DNA of 64,000 bases from Himantopus leucocephalus (taxonomy: Eukaryota > Chordata > Aves > Charadriiformes > Recurvirostridae), in contig RSEF01000020.1 in NCBI GenBank assembly GCA_003993805.1, positions 3,644,292 through 3,708,291 of the forward strand. The letters run 5' to 3'. This document shows, piece by piece, positions 26,875 to 38,078 of the stretch (its first letter is position 1; each line of letters starts with the position of its first letter). Below the pieces are notes generated by a model, which was given only the letters and a program-made list of their open reading frames with translations, was not told the origin of the DNA and searched no databases. The translations under genes and the position numbers were made by a program.

Positions 26875-29800
26875 TGTGTAATAAACATAATTATAGAAGA
26901 AACTTATGATTATTCAGAAGCATGTGTGGGCAGAAGCAAGTACTAAGTGATGTAAAAGCATCTCAGTAACTGCAGCAGCGCTTTCAAAATCTCCTAATTC
27001 CATATTTTATCAGAAGAACAGGGGGAGACATCAGTGGAGGATCTAACAGACCTTCCTCTTTAACCTCAATACTGCCACCAAAAGCTGAGGCTAAGCAGGG
27101 TTTACTCACACCTCCTGCTACGGACAGCTGTCCGAGCATCACACAGTGGATGGCACTCAGCTGTTGACTCCAAGGTTTGCTTCCAGAAATTGCATTACTT
27201 TTTTCTGAGGAAAAGATGGACTGGTCACTTTCCACGTCGCTTTGCTTCTCCCACCACCCAATGGAGAAGCCCCACTGGAGAGCAGGGCAGGCAGACCCAC
27301 CAACAGCAGGCAGGCGTCCCAGTAAACCTCATCTGGGAGGGTCTCCTGCCTGCGAGGCCACCAGGCTCCGTCGCACAGCCCCAGCCTTCTCTGGCAGCCC
27401 CCTGGGCACACCGGACCGTTTCTTGGCCCGTGGTCTGAGGCTGCCTACGAGCCCCGGCAGGCTGATGTTGCATTTGATTCACATTATTTACGGCATGGGT
27501 GATATGAAGCATTACCAGACATATACGCTGCGACACCAAGAGCTGACGTGCAATGCCTGGGGCATGTTTCCTAACAGAGCTATTACGGATTTAAATGATA
27601 GCATTTTCCAAGCACTTGCACCGAGATGCTTTCAAAAGCCCCGTGTGCTACGCCTTGGCTGAATAGCTGAATGATCTCTTGCAGAGATGAGGACACCGAA
27701 AGGAGGAATTTAGTTGATTCCTTATCAGTAACACCCAAAATGGCTTTTTTTTTTTTTCAGGAGGAGGACTTATCCTCAGAAGAAGCAGCTGCCTTCCTTG
27801 TCTTTGCTGGCTGATGCAGAGTTGGAGCAATTTGTCCTTACTGAGTTATTCCTCTGTGTTCTCACCAGCTTCCCACCCCGGTCTGGCTCCTGGTCACCTC
27901 CACTTCTCAAAGTCATTCTGATGTCCTGGCATCACCCTTGTCCCAGGGACGTGGCCCCAGGGGCAGGAGGGGAGAGCAGACGGCCCAGAGCCAGATGGGC
28001 ACAGGTAAAACCCCCAACTGGAATCTTAAACAAGATAAGGGGGAGAGATGAGGAAAGTTCTGTATTTCACTGTGGCATGTTCCTGATAACAGAGGAAACT
28101 TAGCAGGTGTCCACCCAGGCACAGAATACTCCAAAACACCCTCGACAGACACAGCATGGCTTTTTATCAAGCAGGAAAAGGGTTCATCTCCCCTCACTTT
28201 GTCTTAAAAGACACCTCTCAAGGTCACTTACCCAGAAAAAGCAACAGGAGGAACAATACAAATATTTTATGCCTAAATATGCCTTTTCTAACATAAACAC
28301 CACGCGTGCATCCCTGTCTGACGCAAAACCGGGGCGAATTGCTTGGGGTGCACCCAGAGAGCATCTCCCGGGCCACTGACATTTGCAGCCCAACATCTCA
28401 AGGCAACACAAAACCAGCACATGGGCAGACAATTATCCCTCTGCCCTGGCACGAGCCATCCTCCCTGGGGTCACAGCCTCTGCTCGGGCAGACCAAGAGC
28501 CAGCGCGGTGCCGGATCAGGCCTTTCTCCTCGGGACCTCACAGTCCTCCCTTCTATCACCTGTGGGTGGGGAGGAGGAGGACAGGGAAGAAATAGGATCT
28601 CACTGCCTTCTCCTGTGCATCACACAAAATAAATCCAAGATGGATTGGTGACCTACTTCGTCTGAGAGGCAGTAAATAATACGTAGCGCAACCGATTGCC
28701 TTTCAGACCCACCAGCCACGTGTAACAGATAAATCTACCTGGGCAAAGGAAGCTTTCCCACAGCACACCACTGCTGGAGCTCGGCCCTAGTCTCAGAAAG
28801 CCCCAAGGAATGGGCCGATGAGAGGGACATGCCAGAGGCACACAAAGCTGGAGGTGCTCAGCAGGTCAGGGGTGGAGGGACGGGAGGCGGGAGAAAGGGA
28901 AGGTGGGATGGACGGAGGGATCTGCCACGCAGGCGCAGAACCAGCTCACAGGGAAGCTGAGCTCATCTGAGGTGCAGATGCCTGGACAGCTGTGCTTGTG
29001 CATAATTGCCTGACTTTTAAATAAGGTCCAGTCAAAGCAAAAGTCCAAGCAAAAGAGCTTTTGGGAGAGGATGTAGGGTATCAGCGTGTAACAGAGCTCA
29101 CGCTGCCTGAGGTAATGCACAGGAAGGCACCAACACAATGCTGCTCTTGGGTTCACTGAGCCACCAGAAAGGCTCAGTGTGATGCACTCACAAGGGTTTA
29201 GGAAAGACAAACATAGTCCTTAAAGAGGTTTCCGTAGCGACTCCTTTCCTGACATGCCAGCAACATTCCCATGGCCAAGAGCCAGACGTGACCAAGCTGG
29301 GTAGCCAAGACACAATAGCTCAAAAGTCATCCACGGGTACGAAGCCTCGCCAGGGAGCTCACCCTGCTGCCGCCAACCAAAATGGGGTCCTACAAAGTCC
29401 AGCAGGCCCCGGCACAGCGTGGCACCCTCAGCTGCAGCACCCATCCCTGGTCTTCCACCTCCTGCAGCAAGGGGGTCACCACCCCCCCAGCCCAACCTGC
29501 TGCCCACCACATCCCGCAGCTCCATCGTGGGGGCTGCCCCAAGGCCCATGCCCCAACACCCTGGCTGGAGGTCCGCTGGAGCCAACCAAAGCCTTTTTGT
29601 GTCAAATCAGTCCTTTGCCACCTGCACGATGCTGCTCCATGACCGGAGCCACGGGGACCGGCCACCTCTCCCACCCACAGCCGGGAACTGCGCCCAGAAC
29701 ACCTGCACTGGGGTTATCCCGGCTCCCAAAGCCGTGCTTAGGCGATGCTCTGATCTCCGGCTGCCTCTCCCGCCTATCTGGGGCAGACACACAGGAGCTG

Positions 29801-32269
29801 CTGCTGTCCTCCCACTCAGACACATCATGCCTGCGCTGTATTGCAGGTCCTGCCATTTTTTGCGGGGATATGTGGGGGTGTGTGCATGGCGAGGGGAGAT
29901 TTGGTTTCCAGAGCAGAACAAACACAATTCAGCCACTGTTTTAGAGTCTGGGAGAGGCAGAGCGGGCAGGGAGAGCCCCGGACCCTCAGCAAACCGGCCA
30001 GGGCTGCCGCTGAGCCCCGACAAGCGAGACCCTGTGCCTGGAGGAGCTCCCTGCTGCAGGACGAGAGGTGTCGGGCTACAGGACTCTCTCTTTTATCAAC
30101 TGGCAAGGCAAAATCCTGGCACATAAACAGGTGTGTGCCCTCACCAAGTAACCTCACGGCATCGACAAAACCCTTTCTTTGGCTTAAGCTCAAGGCAAAC
30201 AGAGCTGGAGCAGGAGCAGTTTCCTAAATAGAATTATGGGGACAAGACCAAGTGCTGAGGACTCCTCCTGCCGCTTGCCATGCCGGAGCGGGTTTGGACG
30301 CAGAAGGGTGGGAGGGGTGGGATCTGGCGGGGCTTGACCTGGAAAATACCAGTAATACCAGTCTGGAGGAAAGTGCTTTATAAGAATATTGTTGGTGTGA
30401 TGGGAAGAACCGAAAGCCACGAACAACAGCCCAGGCACAGGACGAGGGCTGGAAGAGGTCAGACCCAGGCCCCTGGGCCAGCGGGTTGCCGGGGGGTGGG
30501 AAGGGGAGGTGAGCCCCCTGCCAGGGCTACTCACCACCTCACAATGGTTGCAAAGCCTCTGCATGCTCAGACCTAAAAGCAAGCCAGATGCAACCAGCCC
30601 ACCCATAAATACCAGCCAGCCCCGGGGCAAAACCCAACACAGAAACCCTGCTGAGGTCTCCCGTTCATGCGGGGCAGCAGCGATCATCATAGCCCTTCGT
30701 TTTACACCCGCTTCGGAAACGCCAGAAGGTTGTGCTTGAAGGCAGCACGGGATTATGGCTCTTCCTCACCTCACCTTCCCCAGGAGCTGGAGGTTTCTGC
30801 CAGCACGACCTCTCACACATGCCAGCTTTGAAATAACCCCTGGCAGAGGTCCCCTGTCCAGCTTACACAGGGGGGAAGCAGCAGAAACCTGTTTCACATA
30901 GAGCTGGCAGATTTTCTAACCTGCTGTATTTGCCTGCCCTCAGGCTGTGCTCCCATTTACCCACTTACGAGGTGGGTACGGCAGCTCCTTCCCGTGCCGA
31001 GCGTACAGCGCGGTGGGAAGAGCTCTCGGTTTCACGGACAAGTATTTATAAGATGTTCGGGCTGGAGCCTGTGCTTCACCTACCTGTTTTATTTTTAATC
31101 CTCATTTCATAGAGCTCAGACAATTCTTTCAAGGTTCCCGTGAATGATCTTTATCCCTTTTGCAGCTCATTCCAATTCTGTGAATAAAATCCCTGGGTGG
31201 CCCTGGAAGAAGAGGAGAAAAAGGATGACATTTGAAATGAAATAAGAAACTGAAAACAGAACGTATATTTAAAGAAAACTCACAACTCTAACTCCAGCGA
31301 GCCATAAACAAGCGTGTTTGGCATCTGTAGATCCCCAAACCCTTTGTAGGGAGAGGTAAAAAAAATAGATGAATGGGTTTATCTGCATTTCATAGGCAAA
31401 GGGACTGAAGCCCTAACGAGGGAAAAGGTTGAATTGCATATACATATCCAGTGTACCTCACAGGGAAGGGGAGTAACCTTGAGGTCAGCTTGAGCTCATA
31501 AATTATGACATGAGCATCAGACCACATGGAAGTGCCCACAAGCAGAGGTCCTGAGCTGCCCTACCCTAATAAGTGACTGACCCCCATTTTTAACTCTCTT
31601 CTCAATGCGGGGAGGGACCACATCCACAGCACGCTTTGGGGCATTTCTTCTCTTCTTCTCCCAACCGCTCCTGTAGCGGGAAAGCCCATTTCACCAGAGT
31701 GCTGAGCGCGCATCCATCCGCCTCCATCCTCATCACGCTCTCCCGGCTCTCTGTCAGCATCTCTCCTCCTCAGGCCTCAAAAGGGCTTTGTGGGTCAACC
31801 AGTCTCCCTCGGCCCAAGTTGTCAAACCCACCCAGTTGCAAGGGAAGGATGATACATGCCCTTGTCGTCCAAGACAAGTCCGAAATTTGCATCGCTCCCC
31901 CCTGTGACATAAAGCACGAGGGTATTTGCCCTCCCCTGGGCCATGGGGTCCCAGTCCCGCACTTCTGCCTTTCCCATGCTCCCGCAGGGAAAAGCGGCTG
32001 TGGGGAGGGAAGGGGATGAGGGCTCTGGTCCTGTCCCGGCCCACGGCCGGCTCTGCGGCGTGGCAACACTCCCCCTTAGTGGCAGGAACCGAGAATAAGC
32101 CTTCAGACCAGAAATAACTCTAAATAAGTGACAAAACGATCTCCTGGCTCAACACGGGGCCAGCGTGTAAATCTGGGGATTAATCCGGCTGCATTTCCAC
32201 AGCGTGGTACTTACCACCGCCTTCTGAAGAAAGATGCCTGACAGCAAGAGGAGGGGGAAAAAGGCTGGA

Positions 32270-32383
32270 CGGGGCTTTGAGCAACCCGATCTAGAGGGAG
32301 GTGTCCCTGCCCATGGCAGTGGGTTCAAACTAGATGAGCTTTAAGGTCCCTTCCAACCTAAACCATTCTATGATTCTATGATT
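32270..32383 (+). mobile_element. CR1 LINE 3' end, plus strand
   Basis: A heavily 5'-truncated CR1. It has the typical terminal segment with a CCTTCCAACC motif and ends with two ATTCTATG octamers at 32,367-32,382. Only about 110 bp remain. Confidence 0.92.
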
Positions 32384-33340
32384 TTCTTCCTTGCGAGGGA
32401 AGGATGCTGTGCACGCCCCTGAAGGCAGAGCAGGGTTGGGTTCGGAGTAGGGATTCAAGCTGCAGCCCAGCAGCCCCTGTCCGGGGGGTAAGGCAGGCTT
32501 TTCACACCTTCCCTCTGCCACGGCAGCCCAGGATCGCCGGCCGGGAGGGAGCCGTGGGGCAGGATACGGCCCCGCGGCAGGGAGGGCTCCGGAGACCCGT
32601 GGCTGCAGGGATTATTAGGCAGAAATTAATCTGTAAAGAAAACTTAGCAACAGTTAGAGAAAATATCGATTTTGTGTTTGTCTGCTTCTGCAGGGCCTGA
32701 GAAATGGCAGATTTAGACATTAACTGGGGCTGTTTTGGCTTAATTCAAACCTCGATTTACACTAACCCTGGGAATAGACGAGTACATCAGCAGAATTGAA
32801 TCTAAAATTGTTACTTTTTTTTTTCCCCCTGCTTCCCCTTATCTAGTCCTTTTGGGCAGATCTGACACCAATTTTGGCACCCATTACCTGCTGCACAATT
32901 ACAGATAACAGGCTTTATTTTTACAGGGCTGCAGATTCTAATTTGATAGTGGAGTTTTTAGACCAGCAGTCTGCCCAGACAGAGGCACTTGGCAGCGCCA
33001 TCCCCAGCCGCTCGCACCAGCACCGCTGCTGCGACAGCTTTACAAACACAGGAGGGTAAAAACACAGTTTTATACACCAAGCTTCGCATCAGAGCTCTGG
33101 CTGCCGGAGCGAGGAGCGGAGCAGCGGGCAGGGAGGCAGCTTTGCTCACCCGCAGGGTGGTGGTGAACATCAGCACAACACGCTGGAGCATCTTCCCATC
33201 CAGAGCAAGAAGCTGCCCTGGGTCTTTGCCCGAAGCACAGCCGGGCGCTGGGCTCTCCCCCGCTGGATGGATCTGGGTGCTTTTGGCAGCCTGGTGCCCC
33301 TGGACGAGCTCAGGACAGGACACAGTGCATTTGCACCCAG
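32384..33340. other. Intergenic, AT-rich stretch before an assembly gap
   Basis: No gene is recognised. From about 32,600 to 32,960 the DNA is AT-rich, with TTATCTAG, GATAACAGG and TAATTTGAT-type sites, and could be another distal element. Confidence 0.55.
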
Positions 33341-33440
33341 NNNNNNNNNNNNNNNNNNNNNNNNNNNNNNNNNNNNNNNNNNNNNNNNNNNNNNNNNNNN
33401 NNNNNNNNNNNNNNNNNNNNNNNNNNNNNNNNNNNNNNNN
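33341..33440. other. Assembly gap, 100 N
   Basis: Exactly 100 unknown bases, a conventional placeholder for a gap of unknown size. The right flank is a CR1 fragment whose inverted relative lies 2 kb away, which may have caused the break. Confidence 0.98.
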
Positions 33441-33545
33441 CGCAGCATCTTTGTGGCCTCCTCTGGCCCTGCTCCAACAGGTCTATGCCTTTCCCATGTT
33501 GGGGGCTCCAGAGCTGGATGCAGCACTCCAGGCGGAGGTCTCCCC
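33441..33545 (-). mobile_element. CR1 LINE internal fragment, minus strand
   Basis: On the minus strand this reads as the C-terminal part of the CR1 ORF2 region, the segment encoding the Glu-Cys-x-x-Gln-Leu-like motif and the following GPEEAT-like stretch. It matches the equivalent part of the plus-strand CR1 at about 35,270-35,375 in inverted orientation. It is cut off by the gap on its 3' side. Confidence 0.85.
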
Positions 33546-33804
33546 AGAAATTCACTTTGCTCTACGCCATCGCGTTAGTTACTAAGTCCTGTGCACTAGA
33601 AAGGTCAACTGGACAAGTTCAGGGTGCGCCGGTCATCGCAGCCAGGTTGGCAGCGTCTCCTGCCGCAGCCGCGGTGCTCGGCCGTGCCACCCCAGCACAA
33701 AGCCTCTGCGTGCGAGCAGGCAAAGCACTTGCTTTACCAGGGCTGGTTTTGTTGGCCAGCCACAGAATGGGCTACATCACTTCAGCTGCCCTTTTTTCTT
33801 TTCG

Positions 33805-33925
33805 TAGAACCATTAGTTTGGGTTGGAAGGGACCATTAAAGGCCACCGAGTCCAACCCCCCTGCCATGAGCAGGGACAGCTTCAACCAGATCAGATTGCT
33901 CAGAGCCCCGTCCAACCTGGACATG
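33805..33925 (-). mobile_element. CR1 LINE 3' end, minus strand
   Basis: On the minus strand this contains the CR1 terminal segment, with 'GTTGGACTCGGTGGCC'-type sequence followed by CCCTTCCAACCCAAAC and a decayed octamer tail at 33,805. It is a separate, 5'-truncated insertion from the fragment beside the gap. Confidence 0.9.
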
Positions 33926-34857
33926 GATTTTGCTTTCCTTTAGTTACAGGAAATACCCCAAGAATACTTCATTCACCATTTGCATCCCTCCACAGCTGCA
34001 TGCAGGGACGGGTCCCATGCCAAAAAGCCCCCTGTGAGCAACCTGCTGTTTGCACAGCTCCTTAGCAGAATTACCTGTGAAAACAAGATAAAATAGCTGT
34101 GAAATCCCTCCAGCCAGCAGGAACAAGCCCAGCAGCCACGAGCCCTTTGAGGGACACGTAGTGGCTCCCAGGCTGCCAGCCACAGAGCCCTGCAGGCTCA
34201 GCACCGCTCTGCCCTGCCGCTGCCTGCCCACGCACCACCCAGCTCCATCCTGAAGGAAGCCTGCCAATAAAAAACCCTCTCTTTTTTTCCCCTACCCTGA
34301 CATTTTTGCACTCCCCAGCTTTTCCAGGCCTCATCCCAGCTGGAAGTGACATCCCGCTTGCAGTCCGGGCACTGCGGTGACCCAGAAGCTCCAGCCCTGC
34401 TAAAAATCAATCCTTTTTCCACGTCTGGATTCAAACAAGTGGTCATCTCTGTTGAGGAATGCAAAATATCAAAAGCAAATACAAAGTTTAAATTAAAGCA
34501 GCAGCTCCGGGTTTCTGCAGCTTTCCAGCAAGCCGGGCCACGAGAGGATATTCCTCTTCCACACGGGAGAGGCTCCTGGGACTCCTTCACCCCGGCCTTT
34601 CGTTTAAAGCTACCTTAAATTTCCAGGTTTCCTTTCACGAATGAGGGTTGCGCAGTCTGAGAGGGCTGTTACTGCAGAGGCTTCAACGGAACAACCATCA
34701 GGGCACAGCTGGGGACACGGACTGAGAGGAGTCTCCAGCAAAAAGCCCTCTCAGGGTCTCCAGCTCCAGCCCAGGGACTCCACAGCCACTGGGAAGTCCA
34801 GCCTCGATGAGGTTTTTACTGGAAATAAAGCAGAACATCTGAACTAACAGGAAAACA

Positions 34858-35829
34858 AAGCAAGTGTGGAGTGGCTGTTCAGTGGATGAGGAATCGGTTG
34901 GATGGTCACATCCAGAGGGCAGTGGTCAACAGCTTTGCAGTTTGCAGACAACACGCCTGAGGGACAGGATGCCATCCAGAGGGACCTGACAAGCTCGAGA
35001 GGTGGGCCCATGTGAACCTCATGAGGTTCAACAAGGCCAAGTGCAGGGTCCTGCACCTGGGATGGGGCAACCCCCGGTATCCATACAGGCTGGGAGATGA
35101 AGGGATTGATAGCCGAGTCCTGCCGAGAAGGACTTCTGGATGAAAAGCTGGACACGAGTCGGCAGTGTGTGCTCACAGCCCAGAAAGCCAACCCCATCCT
35201 GGGCTGCATTCCCAGCAGCGTGGCCAGCAGGGCGAGGGAGGGGATTCTGCCCCTCTGCTCCACTCAGGGGAGACCTCACCTGGAGTGCTGCATCCAGCTC
35301 AGGGGACCCCAACAGCAGAAGGACATGGACGATGGAGCAGGTCCAGAGGAGGCCATGAAGATGCTCCAAGGGCTGGAGCCCCTCTGCTGTGAGGACAGGC
35401 TGAGAGAGTTGGGGGTGTTCAGCCTGGAGAAGAGAAGGCTCCGGGGAGACTTTATAGTGGCCTTACAGTGCTTAAAGGATCATAAGAAAGATGGGGACAG
35501 ACTTTTTAGCAGGGTCTGTTGCGATAGGACAAGGAGTAATGGCCGTAAACTAAAAGAGAAAAGATTCAGACNAGTAATGGCTGTAAACTAAAAGAGAAAA
35601 GATTCAGACTAGATATAAGGGAGAAATTTTTCACACTGAGGGTGGTGAGACACTGGCCCAGGTTGCCCAGAGAGGTGGGAGATGCCCCATCCCTGGAAAC
35701 ATCCAAGGCCACGTTGGATGGGGCTCTGAGCAGCCTGCTCTAGCTGAAGATGTCCCTGCTCATGGCAGGGGGGTTGGACTCGATGGCCTTTAATGGTCCC
35801 TTCCAAACCAAACCATTCTATGATTCTAA
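34858..35829 (+). mobile_element. CR1 LINE, 5'-truncated, about 0.97 kb, plus strand
   Basis: This is the largest transposon in the window. It covers the end of the CR1 ORF2 region and the full 3' untranslated tail. The frame at 35,097-35,591 still encodes the ORF2 C-terminal signature LRELGVFSLEKRRLRGDF, and the 3' end has the octamers ATTCTATGATTCTA at 35,815-35,828. The 5' part has lost an internal segment near 34,930, and the coding frame is broken, so the copy is dead. It contains an assembly artefact at 35,535-35,609. Confidence 0.95.
35535..35609. other. 37-bp direct duplication around a single N (assembly artefact)
   Basis: Positions 35,535-35,571 and 35,573-35,609 are the same 37 bases apart from one C/T difference, separated by one N at 35,572. 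This is what remains when two overlapping contig ends are abutted instead of merged. The real CR1 copy is probably 38 bp shorter here. Confidence 0.85.
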
Positions 35830-37300
35830 GTGGGGCCTTTTTTCCCCCCACCTGCAGAGCTGTGCCCATTCCCAAGCTCCAGGACAGCCAAGCAGGGCTG
35901 GTAATGTCCACACCAGAAGGAGCTCCATTTTCCAATTAAAAGCTAATTGTCTTTTTACTCATTAACCATGCCAGGCCTTACTCATTTTCCTTGGTATTCT
36001 TCTGCCCCTTAATCTTTCTTAATAAGCGTGCTGCAATGCAGGACACCCGGCGCTATCTGGATTTACAGCATCAGAGCAGCAGTTAATACTTCTCAGTCTC
36101 ATAATTCTTTAATTTAGGGGCAGCTCCCAAACATATGTGCCAGGCTCACGCACTGATTTATTCTCCGGCAGACACTGCTTGCTCAGGACTCCCAGCTCAC
36201 GTCGGCTCCGGGAAGGAAAAGCAAGTCTAGGCTTGGTTTTGTAAAATGACCTAGCGCAGAACAGCCGAGCCCGCTAAAGCCCGAGCACAGAGGGATGAGT
36301 TTATGATGATTTCTCTTAAAATAACAACAGAATTGAAGCAGCTAAAGCCAGGCTTTCAGACAAGTGGTCCCAGCCGTCTTTCCAAAGCAAACATTGCAGC
36401 GCTGAGAAACAGAAATAAAAATGACTTCATGGGTTTACTTTGGCCCAGAGCTTGTAGAAATGAAAAATGAGCTGGGTTTCGAAAACTCCCTTATTTCCCA
36501 GGATCCAAGGTTTTATTAACAAGTTTGTCAGTAAGGATTTTTTGACTCTATTTCCAATGTCAGCCACAACCTGAAAAATGAGATTTCTACAGCCCTGCTG
36601 TTTTTCCACCCTGCAGAGGGACTGCAGACACTGACCCCATTAAGAGGCACAGGGCTGAATGGACCCTCTCATTTGCACCTTTGCTGTACAGCCACCCAGC
36701 CGGAGGCACATCTGCCACAATGGCTTTGGTGGCTCACAAAGGATGGCACAGCACAGCCCCGAACAGAGCTCACCCAAAGAGCTGCTCAGGTGCTGGTCTA
36801 ACCAGCGAGTTGCTCTTCAGTTTTTCCAGCATCTTTCCAATTGCAAAAGTTAATATACCGCTGCAATCACCACATTTCATCTCTGGCTATGTCAAAACAG
36901 GATACCATACTACTGTTACCGCACTGAAACAGCTACATGGATGCAGCTTTGGCCTCTGAAGGAAGGACAGAAGAGGCTCTGCTACATCCCAGTGCTGTTC
37001 TCCAGCCCACAGCTCTCTGCAGCCTCCATCCACTCCTGCAGCTTTGCAGAGATCCCAGCTAAGCTCAAACACACCATGGGACTTTACCAAAAAGCAGCCA
37101 AAACCATTTCTTAACAGCTGATGAAACTACCGGTGGGGGGGAACCCCCCCCTTCGCCCCCATGGTGAGAAGCTAAAAAGAATTCAGCAATTTGCCAGGAA
37201 AGAAAAGATCCCCACCCGTGCTTTGCTGCATCTTGCACCCCAGCACAGCGCTGCCTCCGTCCGAGCGTTGTGCGGCCCCGGGCAGAGTCAGAGTCCGAGC
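35830..37300. other. Intergenic, downstream of MYBL2
   Basis: No gene is recognised. The segment 35,990-36,420 is AT-rich, with GATA-like and TAAT-type sites and an ATATGTGCC E-box-like motif. The remainder is ordinary unique DNA up to the distal MYBL2 polyadenylation candidate. Confidence 0.6.
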
Positions 37301-37324
37301 AACAGGGTGATGTTAGCACCATTG

Positions 37325-37330
37325 TTTATT
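37325..37330 (-). terminator. MYBL2: Distal MYBL2 polyadenylation signal candidate
   Basis: AATAAA on the minus strand, about 620 bases after the MYBL2 stop codon. GT-rich sequence follows within 30 bases. Use of this site would give a 3' UTR of about 640 nt. Confidence 0.55.
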
Positions 37331-37796
37331 TAAAGAGGGAGCACAGCCCAGGGGAGAGGCGCCCTCCGCTCCCCTTCCGCAGTGTGGCAGTACAAACACC
37401 CCCCTGGGAGCAAAGGGCCGGCTCCGAACATGGGTCACCCCAAAACACATCTCCCACGAGTGTGCAATACCCTCCCTCCTCCTTGAGTGGGGGGGCACGG
37501 CTCCATCCCCCAAGGAAAGCTGGAAGGGGAGACACAAGACATGCAGGAACCTTCACAAAAGCCATTCCCAAGGTACCAGAGCAGCCAGCACGAAATCCAG
37601 GCAGGCTGCGAGGCCGGTCTCCACCGCCTGCTGCACACGCTGCTCCAAGGTGGAACACGGCTGCATGCTTCTACTTTTGCAGAACCCAGGTCTTGCAGAG
37701 AGAGGCCTTGCCGTTAGCTCTCCATCCCTCCCTCATTTGCCTTTCTGTAATAATCCCAAAACTTGCATTCCACACATTAGGCAGCAGTTAGCCCAA

Positions 37797-37802
37797 TTTA
37801 TT
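37797..37802 (-). terminator. MYBL2: Proximal MYBL2 polyadenylation signal candidate
   Basis: AATAAA on the minus strand about 150 bases after the stop codon, followed by a TGTGTGG GU-rich element about 25 bases on. Both this and the distal site are well formed, so alternative 3' ends are possible. Confidence 0.55.
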
Positions 37803-37949
37803 ACAATATAAATCTACCTGGGAACGGAAGGAAAAAATCCACCCCTACACACCATGGCCTGGCAGAGGATAATTTTTCCTGTGGCTCCCCCTCCCCTTAT
37901 AAAAAAAACCTTAAAAAATAAGATATATAAAAAAAAGCAGAACAATCCT

Positions 37950-38078
37950 TCATGATAAGATTAAGGTCCTTGATGTGTGACTCTGTTTCAACATGCCCAA
38001 AAACTGTCGAGCTTTCTCCTGCATGAAGAGTTGGTCTCGGGTTCCACCACAGGCCACCGCTTTCCAAGCCCTGGTCAT
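37950..38078 (-). other. MYBL2: MYBL2 exon 14: MuvB-binding C-terminus and stop codon
   Basis: The last coding exon encodes residues 645-686, beginning [18 protein letters not shown] and ending [10 protein letters not shown] before TGA. In human B-Myb this region forms the helical element that binds the LIN9-LIN52 part of MuvB. Its near identity to the mammalian sequence, as I recall it, fits that constrained interface. The intron before it, 2.2 kb, is the longest in the gene and holds nothing I recognise. Confidence 0.92.

Larger units (their letters stand above)
20589..32269. other. Intergenic desert, no gene recognised
   Basis: No gene is recognised in this 11.7 kb. AT-rich islands lie at about 22,640-23,060, 24,090-24,260 and 26,400-27,010. 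The rest is GC-rich with many overlapping short frames on both strands (for example 29,288-30,126), which show no domain, splice context or consistent codon usage. Confidence 0.65.

Noticed and set aside
35097..35591. 164-codon frame that looks like a host gene exon
   Set aside because: It is the decayed C-terminus of CR1 ORF2, shown by the LRELGVFSLEKRRLRGDF signature and the CR1 3' tail that follows.
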